A DNA stretch of 64,000 nucleotides from Manduca sexta (GCF_014839805.1 NC_051120.1:6200001-6264000); one strand, 5' to 3'. Positions 11,370 through 21,926 are shown, counted from the stretch's first letter. Notes: generated from the sequence alone by a model not told the origin. Made by a program: numbers and translations.

Positions 11370-12337
11370 TTATCTGTTGACGGTCCGATCTACCCAGAAT
11401 GAGCTCACAGTGTCTTGAGGTCTGGCAGCCGGTCTTTTGGGATCCGATTTAATTAAATGTAGAACAGGATCCCAGGCTTGTGCAAGCTTCCAACCATCTT
11501 CCCTATTGAAATTTGGGTGTTTTTAATTTCAATAGCCTCGCGAATCATCCTAGGTAGGAATCGGTGTTCTTTGGCAAGGATTTGTGGCTTGTCTAATCGC
11601 AAATAATGATTGGAGCCTCCTTCAGAATGTTCAGCGACTGCAGACTTCGTAGAGCGTCGGTGTTTCACGTCAGCTATATGTTTTTTACGCGGGTCCCTAT
11701 ATTTCTTTTTGTTTGTCCTATATAAGAGAGGCCACAGTTGCAGTCTATCTTGTATACACCCGGTTCTTGCAGAGGTATATGGCACTTGACAGGTGGTAAA
11801 AATTGACTAATCTTCTTAGGCGGCTTGAAATAGGTTTTTATTGAAGCACGCTTCAGGATGTAGCCAATCTTGTCGGTGACTCCTCTCACATATGGTAGTA
11901 CAACCGGAACACGTTCAACTGTGGCTGGTTTCACTCGGTCTCTGTGACGGCGGCGTGGAATTTGGAGCTTGTTGTCTCGCAGTACTTGCTTGACATGTTG
12001 TAGCTCAGCGGCCAGGTGTTTCTCATCACAGATTCCTCGTGCTCTCTGAAACAATGATTTGCCCACGGTAGCTAACTGTTTTGGATGGTGGTGAGATTCA
12101 CCGTTCAGATATTTATCAGTATGGGTCTGTTTCCGATACACAGTATGACTTAAGGTCTGATCAGGATTACGAATGACTAAAACATCCAAGAAAGCAAGAG
12201 ATTTGTTGTGTTCTAACTCCATAGTGAATTGGATTTTATTATTGATGGAGTTAAGGTGATTTAAAAATGCAGATACTTTGTCCGATGGTAAAATTGTGAA
12301 AGTATCATCCACGTACCGTTTGTAAAACCTTGGAGAG
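11165..12337 (-). repeat. Left inverted arm of the Penelope composite
   Basis: Reverse complement of 12864-14037 with only a few differences, including one base fewer in an A/T run at 12324-12327 and one base fewer in the GIY-YIG domain. The near identity of the arms points to recent insertion. Confidence 0.9.
11453..12337 (-). pseudogene. Penelope RT/endonuclease, left-arm partial copy
   Basis: On the minus strand this arm keeps the end of the RT palm including the catalytic YVDD motif in frame (RFYKRYVDDTF), then the RT thumb region and the start of the GIY-YIG domain (GLSYIGQTKRNIGTRV). There a missing base relative to the other arm shifts the frame at about 11690, and the remainder of the nuclease reads in another frame (to 11453). 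The fingers and motifs A and B of the RT are absent because the copy is 5'-truncated at the arm boundary. The apparent N-terminal extension beyond 12337 is antisense to the plus-strand RT, not real protein. Confidence 0.8.
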
Positions 12338-12387
12338 ACCGTTAAATTAAATCTCGACGTAAACTTACTCGTTCCTTCGTGTGCAAA

Positions 12388-13751
12388 ACCGCCTAAACTG
12401 TATGGACTGCCGAAAATACACAAGTCAAATGCTCCACTACGTCCCATTGTGAGTCAGATCGACACACCAACCTACAGATTGGCTCAGCACGTAGCAAAAG
12501 TGCTTTCACCCCTCAGAGGAAACACTAGAGCATCTGTGAAGGATTCATACCAATTTGTCAGCGACATTAAACACCTACAGTTAGCTGACAATGAAACAAT
12601 GGTCAGTTTTGATGTCCAGTCTCTCTTCACGAGCTTACCATTACAAGATTGCATCAAAATTGTGTCTAAGAAGTTAGTAGATAATAACATACCTGTGGAA
12701 TATGCAGAACTACTCCAACACTGCCTTACATCTGGCTATATGTTGTGGAATGATCAGTTCTATGTACAAGTAGAGGGTGTAGCGATGGGCTCCCCTGTAT
12801 CTCCGGTAGTCGCCGATATATTCATGGAGGACTTCGAGGAGACAGCCCTGACAACATCACCGGTCTCTCCAAGGTTTTTACAAACGGTACGTGGATGATA
12901 CTTTCACAATTTTACCATCGGACAAAGTATCTGCATTTTTAAATCACCTTAACTCCATCAATAATAAAATCCAATTCACTATGGAGTTAGAACACAACAA
13001 ATCTCTTGCTTTCTTGGATGTTTTAGTCATTCGTAATCCTGATCAGACCTTAAGTCATACTGTGTATCGGAAACAGACCCATACTGATAAATATCTGAAC
13101 GGTGAATCTCACCACCATCCAAAACAGTTAGCTACCGTGGGCAAATCATTGTTTCAGAGAGCACGAGGAATCTGTGATGAGAAACACCTGGCCGCTGAGC
13201 TACAACATGTCAAGCAAGTACTGCGAGACAACAAGCTCCAAATTCCACGCCGCCGTCACAGAGACCGAGTGAAACCAGCCACAGTTGAACGTGTTCCGGT
13301 TGTACTACCATATGTGAGAGGAGTCACCGACAAGATTGGCTACATCCTGAAGCGTGCTTTAATAAAAACCTATTTCAAGCCGCCTAAGAAGATTAGTCAA
13401 TTTTTACCACCTGTCAAGTGCCATATACCTCTGCAAGAACCGGGTGTATACAAGATAGACTGCAACTGTGGCCTCTCTTATATAGGACAAACAAAAAGAA
13501 ATATAGGGACCCGCGTAAAAGAACATATAGCTGACGTGAAACACCGACGCTCTACGAAGTCTGCAGTCGCTGAACATTCTGAAGGAGGCTCCAATCATTA
13601 TTTGCGATTAGACAAGCCACAAATCCTTGCCAAAGAACACCGATTCCTACCTAGGATGATTCGCGAGGCTATTGAAATAAAAAACACCCAAATTTCAATA
13701 GGGAAGATGGTTGGAAGCTTGCACAAGCCTGGGATCCTGTTCTACATTTAA
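12388..13751 (+). pseudogene. Penelope RT/GIY-YIG endonuclease, longer copy, frameshifted
   Basis: The plus strand encodes RT fingers (KPPKLYGLPKIHK), motif A (FDVQSLFTSLP, hallmark of Penelope-like RTs), motif B (GVAMGSPVSPVVADIF), then a frameshift in a run of five T (12875-12879; four in the other arm), just before the YVDD motif. After it the frame resumes at 12891 and runs through an intact GIY-YIG domain (YIGQTKRN; conserved R, H and E in TRVKEHI and MIREAIEI) to the stop at 13751. N-terminal RT sequence before about 12388 is missing. So this copy has motifs A and B plus the nuclease but a broken catalytic motif. Not expected to be active. Confidence 0.85.
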
Positions 13752-13833
13752 TTAAATCGGATCCCAAAAGACCGGCTGCCAGACCTCAAGACACTGTGAG
13801 CTCATTCTGGGTAGATCGGACCGTCAACAGATA

Positions 13834-13866
<33 letters not shown>

Positions 13867-14037
13867 TTGTATATTTGAGAAATGTAGGTAGATATTGTAA
13901 CTTTGACTTTACGGATGAACAACACCTCAGTCCCCCCCGTGACCATGAAGGCTGCAAAGTCTTCGAAACGTCGGGAGAAAATAATAATATAAAAAACCGC
14001 GATAAAATCCGTTTAAATAGTTTTTAGTTTTATTTCA
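12864..14037 (+). repeat. Right inverted arm of the Penelope composite
   Basis: Partner of 11165-12337. It contains the RT C-terminus, GIY-YIG domain, a T run at about 13835-13860 after the stop codon, the hairpin GAAGGC-TGCAAA-GTCTTC followed by GAAAC-GTC (13947-13971), and a terminal AT-rich segment ending at the target duplication. Confidence 0.9.
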
Positions 14038-14091
14038 ACCTCGGGTTGAATTTTCGGACAAAACGAAAGTTTAGATTTAAATATTGTATTT

Positions 14092-14258
14092 GTTTAATAA
14101 CATTCCTAAACAATAATAAGAATTAATATTATTTAACACAACTTAGTTTTTGCTTTATTGTGTGATAAAACTGATTAGAAAAACTTAAAAAATCGAAGTT
14201 GTGTTAAATATAAGTAATATTAAGTAATCCTTATTATTCTTTAGGAATGTTATTGAAC
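14092..14258. mobile_element. Foldback MITE-like inverted repeat
   Basis: Imperfect inverted arms of about 55 bp: GTTTAATAACATTCCTAAAC at the left pairs with the segment around TTTAGGAATGTTATTGAAC at the right, and TTTAACACAACTT pairs with AAGTTGTGTTAAA in the centre. No coding capacity. I could not define a target duplication. Confidence 0.6.
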
Positions 14259-14906
14259 ATATGCAAATGTTTTGAGACGGCAAAAAATTGTTATCTTCGG
14301 CCTTCGCCTCTAGCCAGTGATTGTAGATTAATGATATGCGGGCTATCGCTGTATAGTCTTTAAAATTTTACAGTTTTATATCAATTAATAGGCATGCTGC
14401 ATTGTTAAATTTTAAGCGTTCGTTTAGTTAATATTTTTGTCCTGTAATGAACATTCGGCACGTATCCATGAGATTCGATAATTAATCGTCTTGTAATGAA
14501 ACTAGTTTTTCTTCCCCTTTACATGCATATTTACATACATTCCTGTTTATTAGGTCAGGTTGTACCCAGTGTTTGTGATTGACCATCAAATATTAGGCAA
14601 CATGTGATCGAATATCAAATTACGTTTTCTACCATTCTCGTAAAAGGTGTCTCCAAAATTAGATAGTTTAGAACTTTTTTTTAAATACTACGAAAATTAT
14701 GTAGTTAAAAAAGAAATAAACAGATAGGCATGAAAAAAAACATGCTTTATTTTTCGATGTTTTTTAAAGCAATGTGAATACTTAATTCAGTAAGTACATC
14801 TGTTGTTTTGAACATAAAAATAAAATGTAACAAAAATAAACTATATGCAAATATAACACTGTAAAACTTAATCTTTGTCTAATTATTTATTGATTTAACT
14901 ACCTTA

Positions 14907-15072
14907 TGCCGTTTTCAATAAACAATCCCAATCGCTTTTTCCGATCCATCGCGAAAATGGACCAATCAGAACAAAGGATTTTTTGACACACTTACAAATG
15001 AATAACTGTGATTGGTTTATTTACTGGACTATATTGAAGATTGAGATTGGGCTTGTTTATTGAAAATGGCCA
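14907..15072. mobile_element. TTA-target MITE inserted at the stop codon of HAD paralog 3
   Basis: A 166-bp element with 27/28-bp terminal inverted repeats (left begins TGCCGTTTTCAATAAAC; the right end reads TGGCCATTTTCAATAAAC on the minus strand), flanked by TTA at 14904-14906 and 15073-15075. The TTA at 15073-15075 is the TAA stop codon of the minus-strand HAD gene. The element therefore begins directly after the stop and supplies AATAAA 12 bases downstream. Sequence unrelated to the 280-517 family; the TTA duplication suggests a PIF/Harbinger-like mobiliser. Confidence 0.8.
15056..15061 (-). terminator. Polyadenylation signal inside the MITE
   Basis: AATAAA on the minus strand, in the terminal inverted repeat of the MITE, starting 12 bases after the stop of HAD paralog 3. 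It is unusually close, so its use is uncertain. Confidence 0.45.
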
Positions 15073-16634
15073 TTAGTCATAAGATGGTAGGCCAAATAGT
15101 TCTGGTTGGAAATCTTCTAATGATTTCAGTACTAGTGTAGCATTTTCTAATTGTTGTGGGTCTATTCTTGGATCAGGTACTGCCACCACAGGCATGTTGG
15201 CAGCGCAAGCAGCTTTAACTCCATTAACTGCATCTTCAAATACCAGGCACTGAAAATAACAGTTGCAAGTTGTAATTTTTTTGCCATTTGTATAAATAAA
15301 ATGAAAAACTTTGGCAAATATAGAAATGCTATAAATATATTGCCTTATTGTTAGAATACTCGTGTTCAATCCACCAACCAATTCACACTAAGTTGACATT
15401 TTACAATCAAAATTAAATGATACTGGTTATAGTATAATATGAAAAAGTATTGTAAAATATGATTTTTAGCATTTTTTCTTAAGGGCTATACAGTGACTAC
15501 GAATACCATAACTTTGTAAGTACCCTGGGAAGATGTCATAGCCATCAGGTTCATCTAAGTTTAAGATGATTCAATTAAGTATATGAAATAATTCTGGTTT
15601 CAATGATTTGATCTCAATAGATTCCAAAATAAAAACATAGATAAGTCATATATCTCCAAACTTACATTTTCAGATTCAGGCTTCTCATCAAATCTGGAGG
15701 CACAAACTAGAAATATGCACGGGTCAGGCTTTCCCTTGGTGACCTCAGGGTCTGAAGTGCCCATAGTGAGGTGGTGGAACAATTGCAACAAGCCTTTATG
15801 GTTCTTCATCTTCAAGTCCACACTTTCTCTGCTTGAGCTTGTAGCTAGTGCTATAGGTATGCCTCTGTTATGTAAATGCTCAACTAACTTTTTTGCACCT
15901 GAAATAGTGATTTGAAATGTACGTATGGTAAAGCTACTAAGTAAATATTAGTTTTGGGAATATTTGAAGTTTTAAGATATATTAAATATGAACTCATTTT
16001 AAGTTGTTATAAATAGCCTATCTGTTTTATGCTTTTCATTTTATGTCCGAGGGAGGAAGATGTATAGGGGATGCCTGTCACATTTTCTATTACCAGAATC
16101 AAATTTGAGGCATTAGTATAGGTACTGGTATGCAGTAGGCTGCATTAACACTTAAGTATGTATATGTCAATCTAATACTGCGAAAGGCCTAATCTTAGAG
16201 TACCAAGATTCGGTTTTGCTGCTACCATAATAATGATCAAAATATATAACTTATAATTAATAAAGTATATAAAAACCAACCTGGCATTAGTTCCACATTA
16301 GTAAATACCTCTTGATTCACCTGTGAACATTCCTTCATAAACTGTTCCCTGGTAACAGGCAATTCCAAGGTCTTAATTATGATATCAGCACATTCTTGAC
16401 CTTGGAATCCTAATAATTTCGATTTCAGGTCCCATGTGAATACTTTGCCATACTTAGCACACACTCGAGAAAAAGATTCAGTGTATAATTCTTCAGAATC
16501 TAAAAAATATACATAAGTCATCTTTTCGTTCGCACACTAAATTTAAATATAGCTACACATTATAAAAAAAAATATTTACTTATCAATAAACCGTCCAAAT
16601 CGAATATAACATGCGTTACTTTTTTATACTGCAT
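15073..16634 (-). CDS. HAD phosphatase (HDHD1/GS1-like), paralog 3
   Basis: Four exons on the minus strand: 16634-16580, 16499-16281, 15898-15666, 15249-15073, with GT/AG junctions and the same intron positions as paralog 1, giving 227 residues. Motif I FDLDG is present in exon 1; the junction reads LLINSEELY. Motif II is LATSSSRES, motif III is the lysine of TKGKPDPCIF, motif IV is VFEDAVNGV. It ends GLPSYD at a TAA that is also the target duplication of an adjoining MITE. Likely a cytosolic phosphatase for small phospho-metabolites. It is the most diverged of the three (IDPQQLENATLV near the end). Convergent to paralogs 1 and 2, so the cluster includes an inversion or an inverted duplication. 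Confidence 0.9.
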
Positions 16635-17875
16635 GGTTTTATATCAGAGACCAATAAACTAGAGAGACGGTTAACTTCATACATTGATTTTAACACGATA
16701 AGGAAACCCACACTAGCATGCGTTTCATGTCTATATTATGTTATACAATTAATTCATGAATAGTTGGAACTCTCTTTCTTTCCCGGGTGAAAAACCTATG
16801 ACCCTTATTATTCTCACTTACACACAGGTTATGTTGAAAAATAAATATGGCCGTAGTACTAGAGACGTAGCCGTATTGAAAATCGATATTTTTCCGAATA
16901 TACCGATTTTTAAATAATTAAGGATGTGCTTAGGCTGGTTTCACACTAATACAAAAAAATCGGTTATCGATTTGCTACAGTGAGTACACGGCGTAAATGT
17001 AGTGTCACGTGTTTACCCATTTAAAATATTGACAAATAAAATAAAACAACTTTTCTTATCTAAATATAAAGATTTATTAGTAATGTTTTCATTACTTTTC
17101 ACGCCCAATTTACCATAATTTCAGAATCTACCGATAGCCAGCGAAAATAATTTTTACTTAAAATTGCAGCCCGTATAATTGCATTTTCTGTTCAATAAAA
17201 TAAAATATAGGTAAACAAAGTTATTGCTGTACTTATGATACGTTTAAAACAAATCAAATAAATTAATGAACAAACCACTGAGTCACTACAGACGCTAAAA
17301 TTTAAAAATAATTGATATATAAAGGATAACAAACGAAAGAAGTCAGCTCGGGCCGACAGGACAAAAGGTATATGATATAATCTTAATAAAATAAAAGGAA
17401 TGCATCACGATCTTCGCCGTCGAAGAATACAATATAGGCCCCTACCTAGCTAATCCACCAGCCTTTCACTAGCTACCTAAGAGATGACTACCCGAAGAAG
17501 AAAGGCAGAAAGAAACTCCGGGCTTATTTTTTGTCATCAATTACCAAATATTTTTTATAGATGTTGTATACAAAGTAGTCACATAGCTTATATAAGGTGG
17601 TGCACGGATTAAAAACATGGACTGGCATAAAGCAAATACATAAATAGTGCACACCGTTCAGCCGCTTACATTTACCAACATAATTTTAATTTTCATCATT
17701 ACAATTCAATATTATAAAGGCAAATGCAACAACATGATTTTTGGTTGTCTTCCACTTATTAATATTTTGTCATATAAATCAACAATAACTTACAAGAAAC
17801 AAAATTGGATTGCATATAAATTTAACAGTAACAATTTACATAAAATTAAAAATAATGACAATACAATGACTGACT
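16635..17875. other. Upstream region of HAD paralog 3, no gene seen
   Basis: Likely contains the promoter of paralog 3. A moderately GC-rich block around 17390-17530 (with GAAGAAAGGCAGAAAGAAAC) looks like a dispersed repeat, but I cannot name it. The rest is AT-rich without recognised content. Confidence 0.4.
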
Positions 17876-18720
17876 AGTGGCACATTTGAAAGAAAAATTA
17901 CTACAAAGGACAAAAATGTTAGATATTTTATATTCAAAACATGATTTTAAATAAAAAGGTAAAATTAATATTTTTGTACATAGTAAATGAATAGAAATAT
18001 GAACTATTTTGGAAACATAAACATTTTTATTTTTACCCGTGTTCAAGCATAATTATGCATATGAGATTTTAACAACGGCTTGCTTAACAGTTAGCAAAAT
18101 TAAGATAATTGTGAAGACTAGCACTATAATTTTACACAATATAAAGAGCCATACTTAAGCTATTCACTATTATACACTATGCATTAGGTATAATAACTAA
18201 TCTAACAACACAAAACTAAGAATTTATTTGAATATGATTATTCTCTCACGAAAAGCATTCCATGCATAATTTAACATTTTGCAATATCATATAATGGCAC
18301 ATTTGCTACTAAAAATGCTACAAAATACAGAAAATGTTGAATACATTATAATGAAAATATAATATTAAATTAAAGGTAAAATTACTAATTCTGCACAATG
18401 TAAATCAATAAAAATATGAACAATTTGGGAAACATACACATAATACTTTTTGTAGAAATGTAATTTATTTACTTGACAATTATCTGGTAGGCTCATTTTA
18501 GGTTGTACAAGCATAATTATGTATATAAGATTTTAACAACTATTTGCTTAACAGTCACCATAATGAAGATTATTTTAAAAACTACTATGATTTTATACAA
18601 TAAACAGAAAGCATAATAGCTAATTTAAAACCACAAAAATGTGGGTAATACACTTTAAAAAACATCAATTTCATTTGCAAAAATCGTAATAATTGTGGAC
18701 AAAATACTATGAAGAACTTT
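17876..18720. repeat. Diverged tandem duplication, about 416-bp period
   Basis: Two copies starting near 17878 and 18294 share ordered blocks: TGGCACATTTG, TAAAAATATGAAC / TAGAAATATGAAC, CAAGCATAATTATG, GATTTTAACAAC and TTGCTTAACAGT. Very AT-rich and non-coding. It lies directly after the 3' end of the P-like transposase and may be that element's subterminal region. Confidence 0.6.
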
Positions 18721-18732
18721 AATTAAGTGAGA

Positions 18733-19933
18733 TTAGGAACTACGCCTTCTTTGTGATCTATAACTCAATCCTTTTGTGACTTTCTCACGGATTAGAGTTT
18801 CCATTTCTATATCTTTAGGCCTTGAATCAATATTATTCATTCTATTATTAAAATTAATACACCACTGCTTAACTTGCATTCTAACTATGTAGGACCAAAA
18901 GCTTTAATAACAGCCGTTTTGTGAATATTACAGTTGTACCAAGTAGTGTCAATATATTTTATTAAATTACTTATTAAGTCAGAATAAATATAAACACTGC
19001 AAAGAAATGGCATCATCTTGTCAATAATGTAAATACTCTGCCAGACCATTTGACTAAAATTATTAGAAGGATAACATAACCTATCTACATTGGAACTATA
19101 TACTCTTAAATTAATTAATTCGTGAAATGACTCTCTCTGAGATAATAGTGCTTTTGTACAATTATCACAATCTTTGCAGTTCAAATTGGACATCAAAAAA
19201 CGACAAACTGCACCAGCAATATATGGTACAGACTTATGTTGGAATATATTCTCGTTAGGTATAGAAATTTCTATAAAGTTAGTTTCATTACATTGAAGAC
19301 TATCAGTGTATGAACCATATTTTTGGTGGCTGACTAAATGTTTTAATGTTCCCAACATTTTGTCATCATCATCAGAACAATTAGTGTATAAAGATTTACC
19401 GGTAGTAATGTTGTTAATCAACAAGGTTTTAAAAGCCGATACAAAATGAGTACAATTAGGATTTGTACTAAAATTACCATGTGCCCTTATTTGACCAAAA
19501 AAGTTTTCTATCGGATCTTGATTAAGACGTCTAAGACTTAAAAATTTAACACCATCAATTCTCAGCAGATCTGACCACAAATGTTTTATTGTTTTTATAT
19601 TATGTTCAAAATGCTTCAGTGATAAAGGCTTCCTTTCCCTTTCATTGGAAGCGTCAAAGCGCATTGAAGCTAGCTTTTCACAGCATCATTCCAGAATGCA
19701 ATGTGCTCCGAATTATATGAAAGAGCATGTTTTAACTTATTCCCATAATGACCAAAACCATTTAAACTATCAAACAAATTATTTATAAAAGAAGAATTTC
19801 TGCTGTGAACAAACCATTTCCAATGTCTTCATTTAAACTTATGTAATCATGATCCTGGAGATAGCAGAGACTTCATCTGGATTTCTAGTGATGTAGCCAC
19901 TTGCCGGCTAAAAACTTGGGCTGCAAATTTGAC
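18733..19933 (-). pseudogene. P-like transposase C-terminal segment
   Basis: Starts after an acceptor (TTTCAG, 19934-19939) with VKFAAQVFSRQVATSLE, followed by stops and frame changes up to about 19668. A 259-codon open stretch (19664-18885) then carries the conserved P-element feature LNQDPIENFFGQIR (about residues 45-60), a Cys-rich NCKDCDNC, and hydrophobic C-terminal sequence. After an in-frame TAG at 18885 another frame continues VRMQVKQWCINF to a stop at 18733. Typical of the all-helical C-terminal domain of P/THAP9 transposases. Confidence 0.75.
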
Positions 19934-20189
19934 CTGAAATGTTAATAATATAAATAATATATTAGTAAATTAATAAATGAACGATTTTAATCATGGTATG
20001 ATTATTTAATCTGTTATGAGCTTAAAGATATTTAATTAAATGGCCCAAAGAAATTGATATTCTGGCCAATACTTTCACAAGAATACGGCAATTTAACATA
20101 TTATATTAAGGTTTTTTTATGACAATTGTTGTACATTATGCCAATTTCAAGTTGGGGAAAGTGGTTAATTTAATCACAGAATACGATTT

Positions 20190-20960
20190 ATTGGAAACAT
20201 GAAAGGAAAAGGATCAGTAATGATGATATAATTTTATTTCCTGATGATAGTACGGTACTATTCTCTGAGAAAACTCAGTTATTACTAGAGGCTAGAGTAA
20301 ATAAGGCATTAGAGGACATTGTGAATTGGCTTACAGAAAACCATTTATAAATTAATTTAAAGTAAAACATCTTATTTTTTGAAATTAAACTAATTTTCGG
20401 ATTCTATCGCGGTGTTCGTATTTTATTTTCTCCCGACGTTTTTGCAGCCTTCATGGTCATGATCCCCCCCGTGACCATGAAGGCTGCAAAGTCTTCGAAA
20501 CGTCGGGAGAAAATAAAATACGAACACCGCGATAGAATCCGAAAATTAGTTTAATTTCAATGTCTAACATTCGCGTAAATATAAGAAATCATTATCTTAT
20601 TTTTTTTTTCAAGAATAGGTCAGCAACTAAATTGCTTTCTATAAATTATCACTTACAGGCAGAAGCCATACGATTTTTAGGGCTCCAGGTGTACTGCAAC
20701 TTAAAACTGGAAGGAACTTAAGGAAAAATTCTTACATTAACTAGTTTATTTATATACGAAATTTCAATATTTGTAAAAAGAAACCTACATATATTATGTA
20801 CACTAAATATTATAGCAAACGAAATAAAAATGCCACCTAACAATACAGCTCTATTAGATAAGAGCGGTATCTGCATGGGTCCAAGAATATAATATAATAA
20901 ATTACAAGTTGTATTGTAAACATAGAAAACATAGATATATTTAAACGTAAATTAAAAACC
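20190..20960 (+). mobile_element. LINE reverse transcriptase fragment, interrupted
   Basis: Plus-strand translation gives FPDDSTVLF (decayed F/YADD motif) and ALEDIVNWL, then a 213-bp Penelope foldback (20381-20593), then AIRFLGLQVYC and LFIYEISIFVKRNL, which match the region downstream of the catalytic motif in jockey-type RTs. Multiple stops; dead copy in the intron-like gap of the P-like element. Confidence 0.55.
20381..20593. mobile_element. Solo Penelope terminal foldback
   Basis: Two inverted copies of the Penelope terminal segment (TCCCGACGTTT, TGCAGCCTTCATGGTCA / TGACCATGAAGGCTGCA, AAACGTCGGGA) meet at a C-rich centre, plus the end segment with CATTCGCGTAAATATAAG. It is flanked by a 12-bp duplication ATCTTATTTTTT (20369-20380 and 20594-20605). 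The left arm lacks seven bases (CGAAGAC) present in the right arm. No coding sequence. It splits an older LINE fragment. Confidence 0.8.
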
Positions 20961-20999
20961 TTTTAATAGACAAGACATATTATTATATAAGAGAATATT

Positions 21000-21926
21000 T
21001 ACAGGAATAATTTTGTGTAACAATTTGTAACAACTGTGATAGATTATATTATATTATCATACCTACCTAATGCTATACTATATTAATATACTATATTAAT
21101 ATTAAATTGTTATTTTAGCTTAACTTTATATTGTAATTTTTGCACGTCATTCGCCTAAATATGGTAAGACGCTATGTTATAAAATACACCACCTAATACT
21201 TAAGGTACCCATATTTGCAAAATAAATGAATTGATTCATTGATTGATATGGTAACGAAATTAAATAAAGAAATCTGATTATGGATATGTCGGAGATAAGC
21301 CAGTATCCACGTGTTCGGAGTCCATTATAATGAAAACACAAACTTAATATTGGTTGGTTTATTCTCTCTTGATCTTGGAACACAAGTGAAGTGAATTTAA
21401 AATGACCAGGCTTTATATAATCCAATTGAGTCATAGTGAATTTAACTGCAACTTCCTTTTTAGAAAAATAATTAAAATTACTGTACAATAAATCGTAGGT
21501 TATAGCTGAATATTCAAAATTAATATTATAATGAATTTTACATAATTAGATATAATATTACTTTACATAAATAACTTTTAAGTAAGCAAACTATTATTTT
21601 ACATTATTTTCTAACAGATGCCGCTATTAACAAGGTGTGAATATTTTTACTTATAGATTAAAACAATGATATAGAAATCAGGATAATATTAACAATTCTA
21701 ATTGAATTTACTTTAGACGTTTAGATTACATAAACAATTAAATAATGATATAAATAAATATCCATTATTTTCTAAACACTCAAATAGTCAATACAGTTTC
21801 TAATTTATTCTGAAACTTAATAAATAACAGAATTGCGGTTGTAAATACTTATTTAAATATCATTCTTTAATATTCTAGACTTTTTCATAATAATATAATC
21901 ACTAAATATAAATTTGCGCCCATAGA
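21000..21926. other. AT-rich sequence inside the P-like element
   Basis: No recognised coding or structured content. An open stretch on the minus strand (21177-21488) resembles no family I know and is probably chance. Confidence 0.4.

Larger units (their letters stand above)
11132..14037. mobile_element. Inverted composite Penelope-like retroelement
   Basis: A 2.9-kb insertion flanked by a perfect 14-bp duplication, ACCTCGGGTTGAAT (11118-11131 and 14038-14051). Two inverted arms of about 1.17 kb (11165-12337 and 12864-14037) both carry the end of the reverse transcriptase palm, a GIY-YIG endonuclease domain, an oligo-A tract and terminal repeats. A 526-bp single-copy spacer holds the start of the plus-strand reverse transcriptase. 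The left end carries an extra segment (ATGTTTACGCGAATGTTAGA) also found at the Penelope pieces at 9550-9706 and 20381-20593. Penelope-like elements encode RT plus GIY-YIG and are known to insert as truncated tandem or inverted copies. Because a single target duplication encloses everything, the arrangement probably arose in one insertion. Confidence 0.85.

Noticed and set aside
11341..11370. Long A run, and T run at 13835-13860, as microsatellites
   Set aside because: They are the same oligo-A tract of the Penelope element seen in its two inverted arms.
12338..12447. N-terminal extension of the minus-strand Penelope frame (starting MGRSGAFDLC)
   Set aside because: Most of it is antisense to the plus-strand RT fingers in the spacer and not homologous to any RT part in that frame; it is a shadow created by the inverted arrangement.
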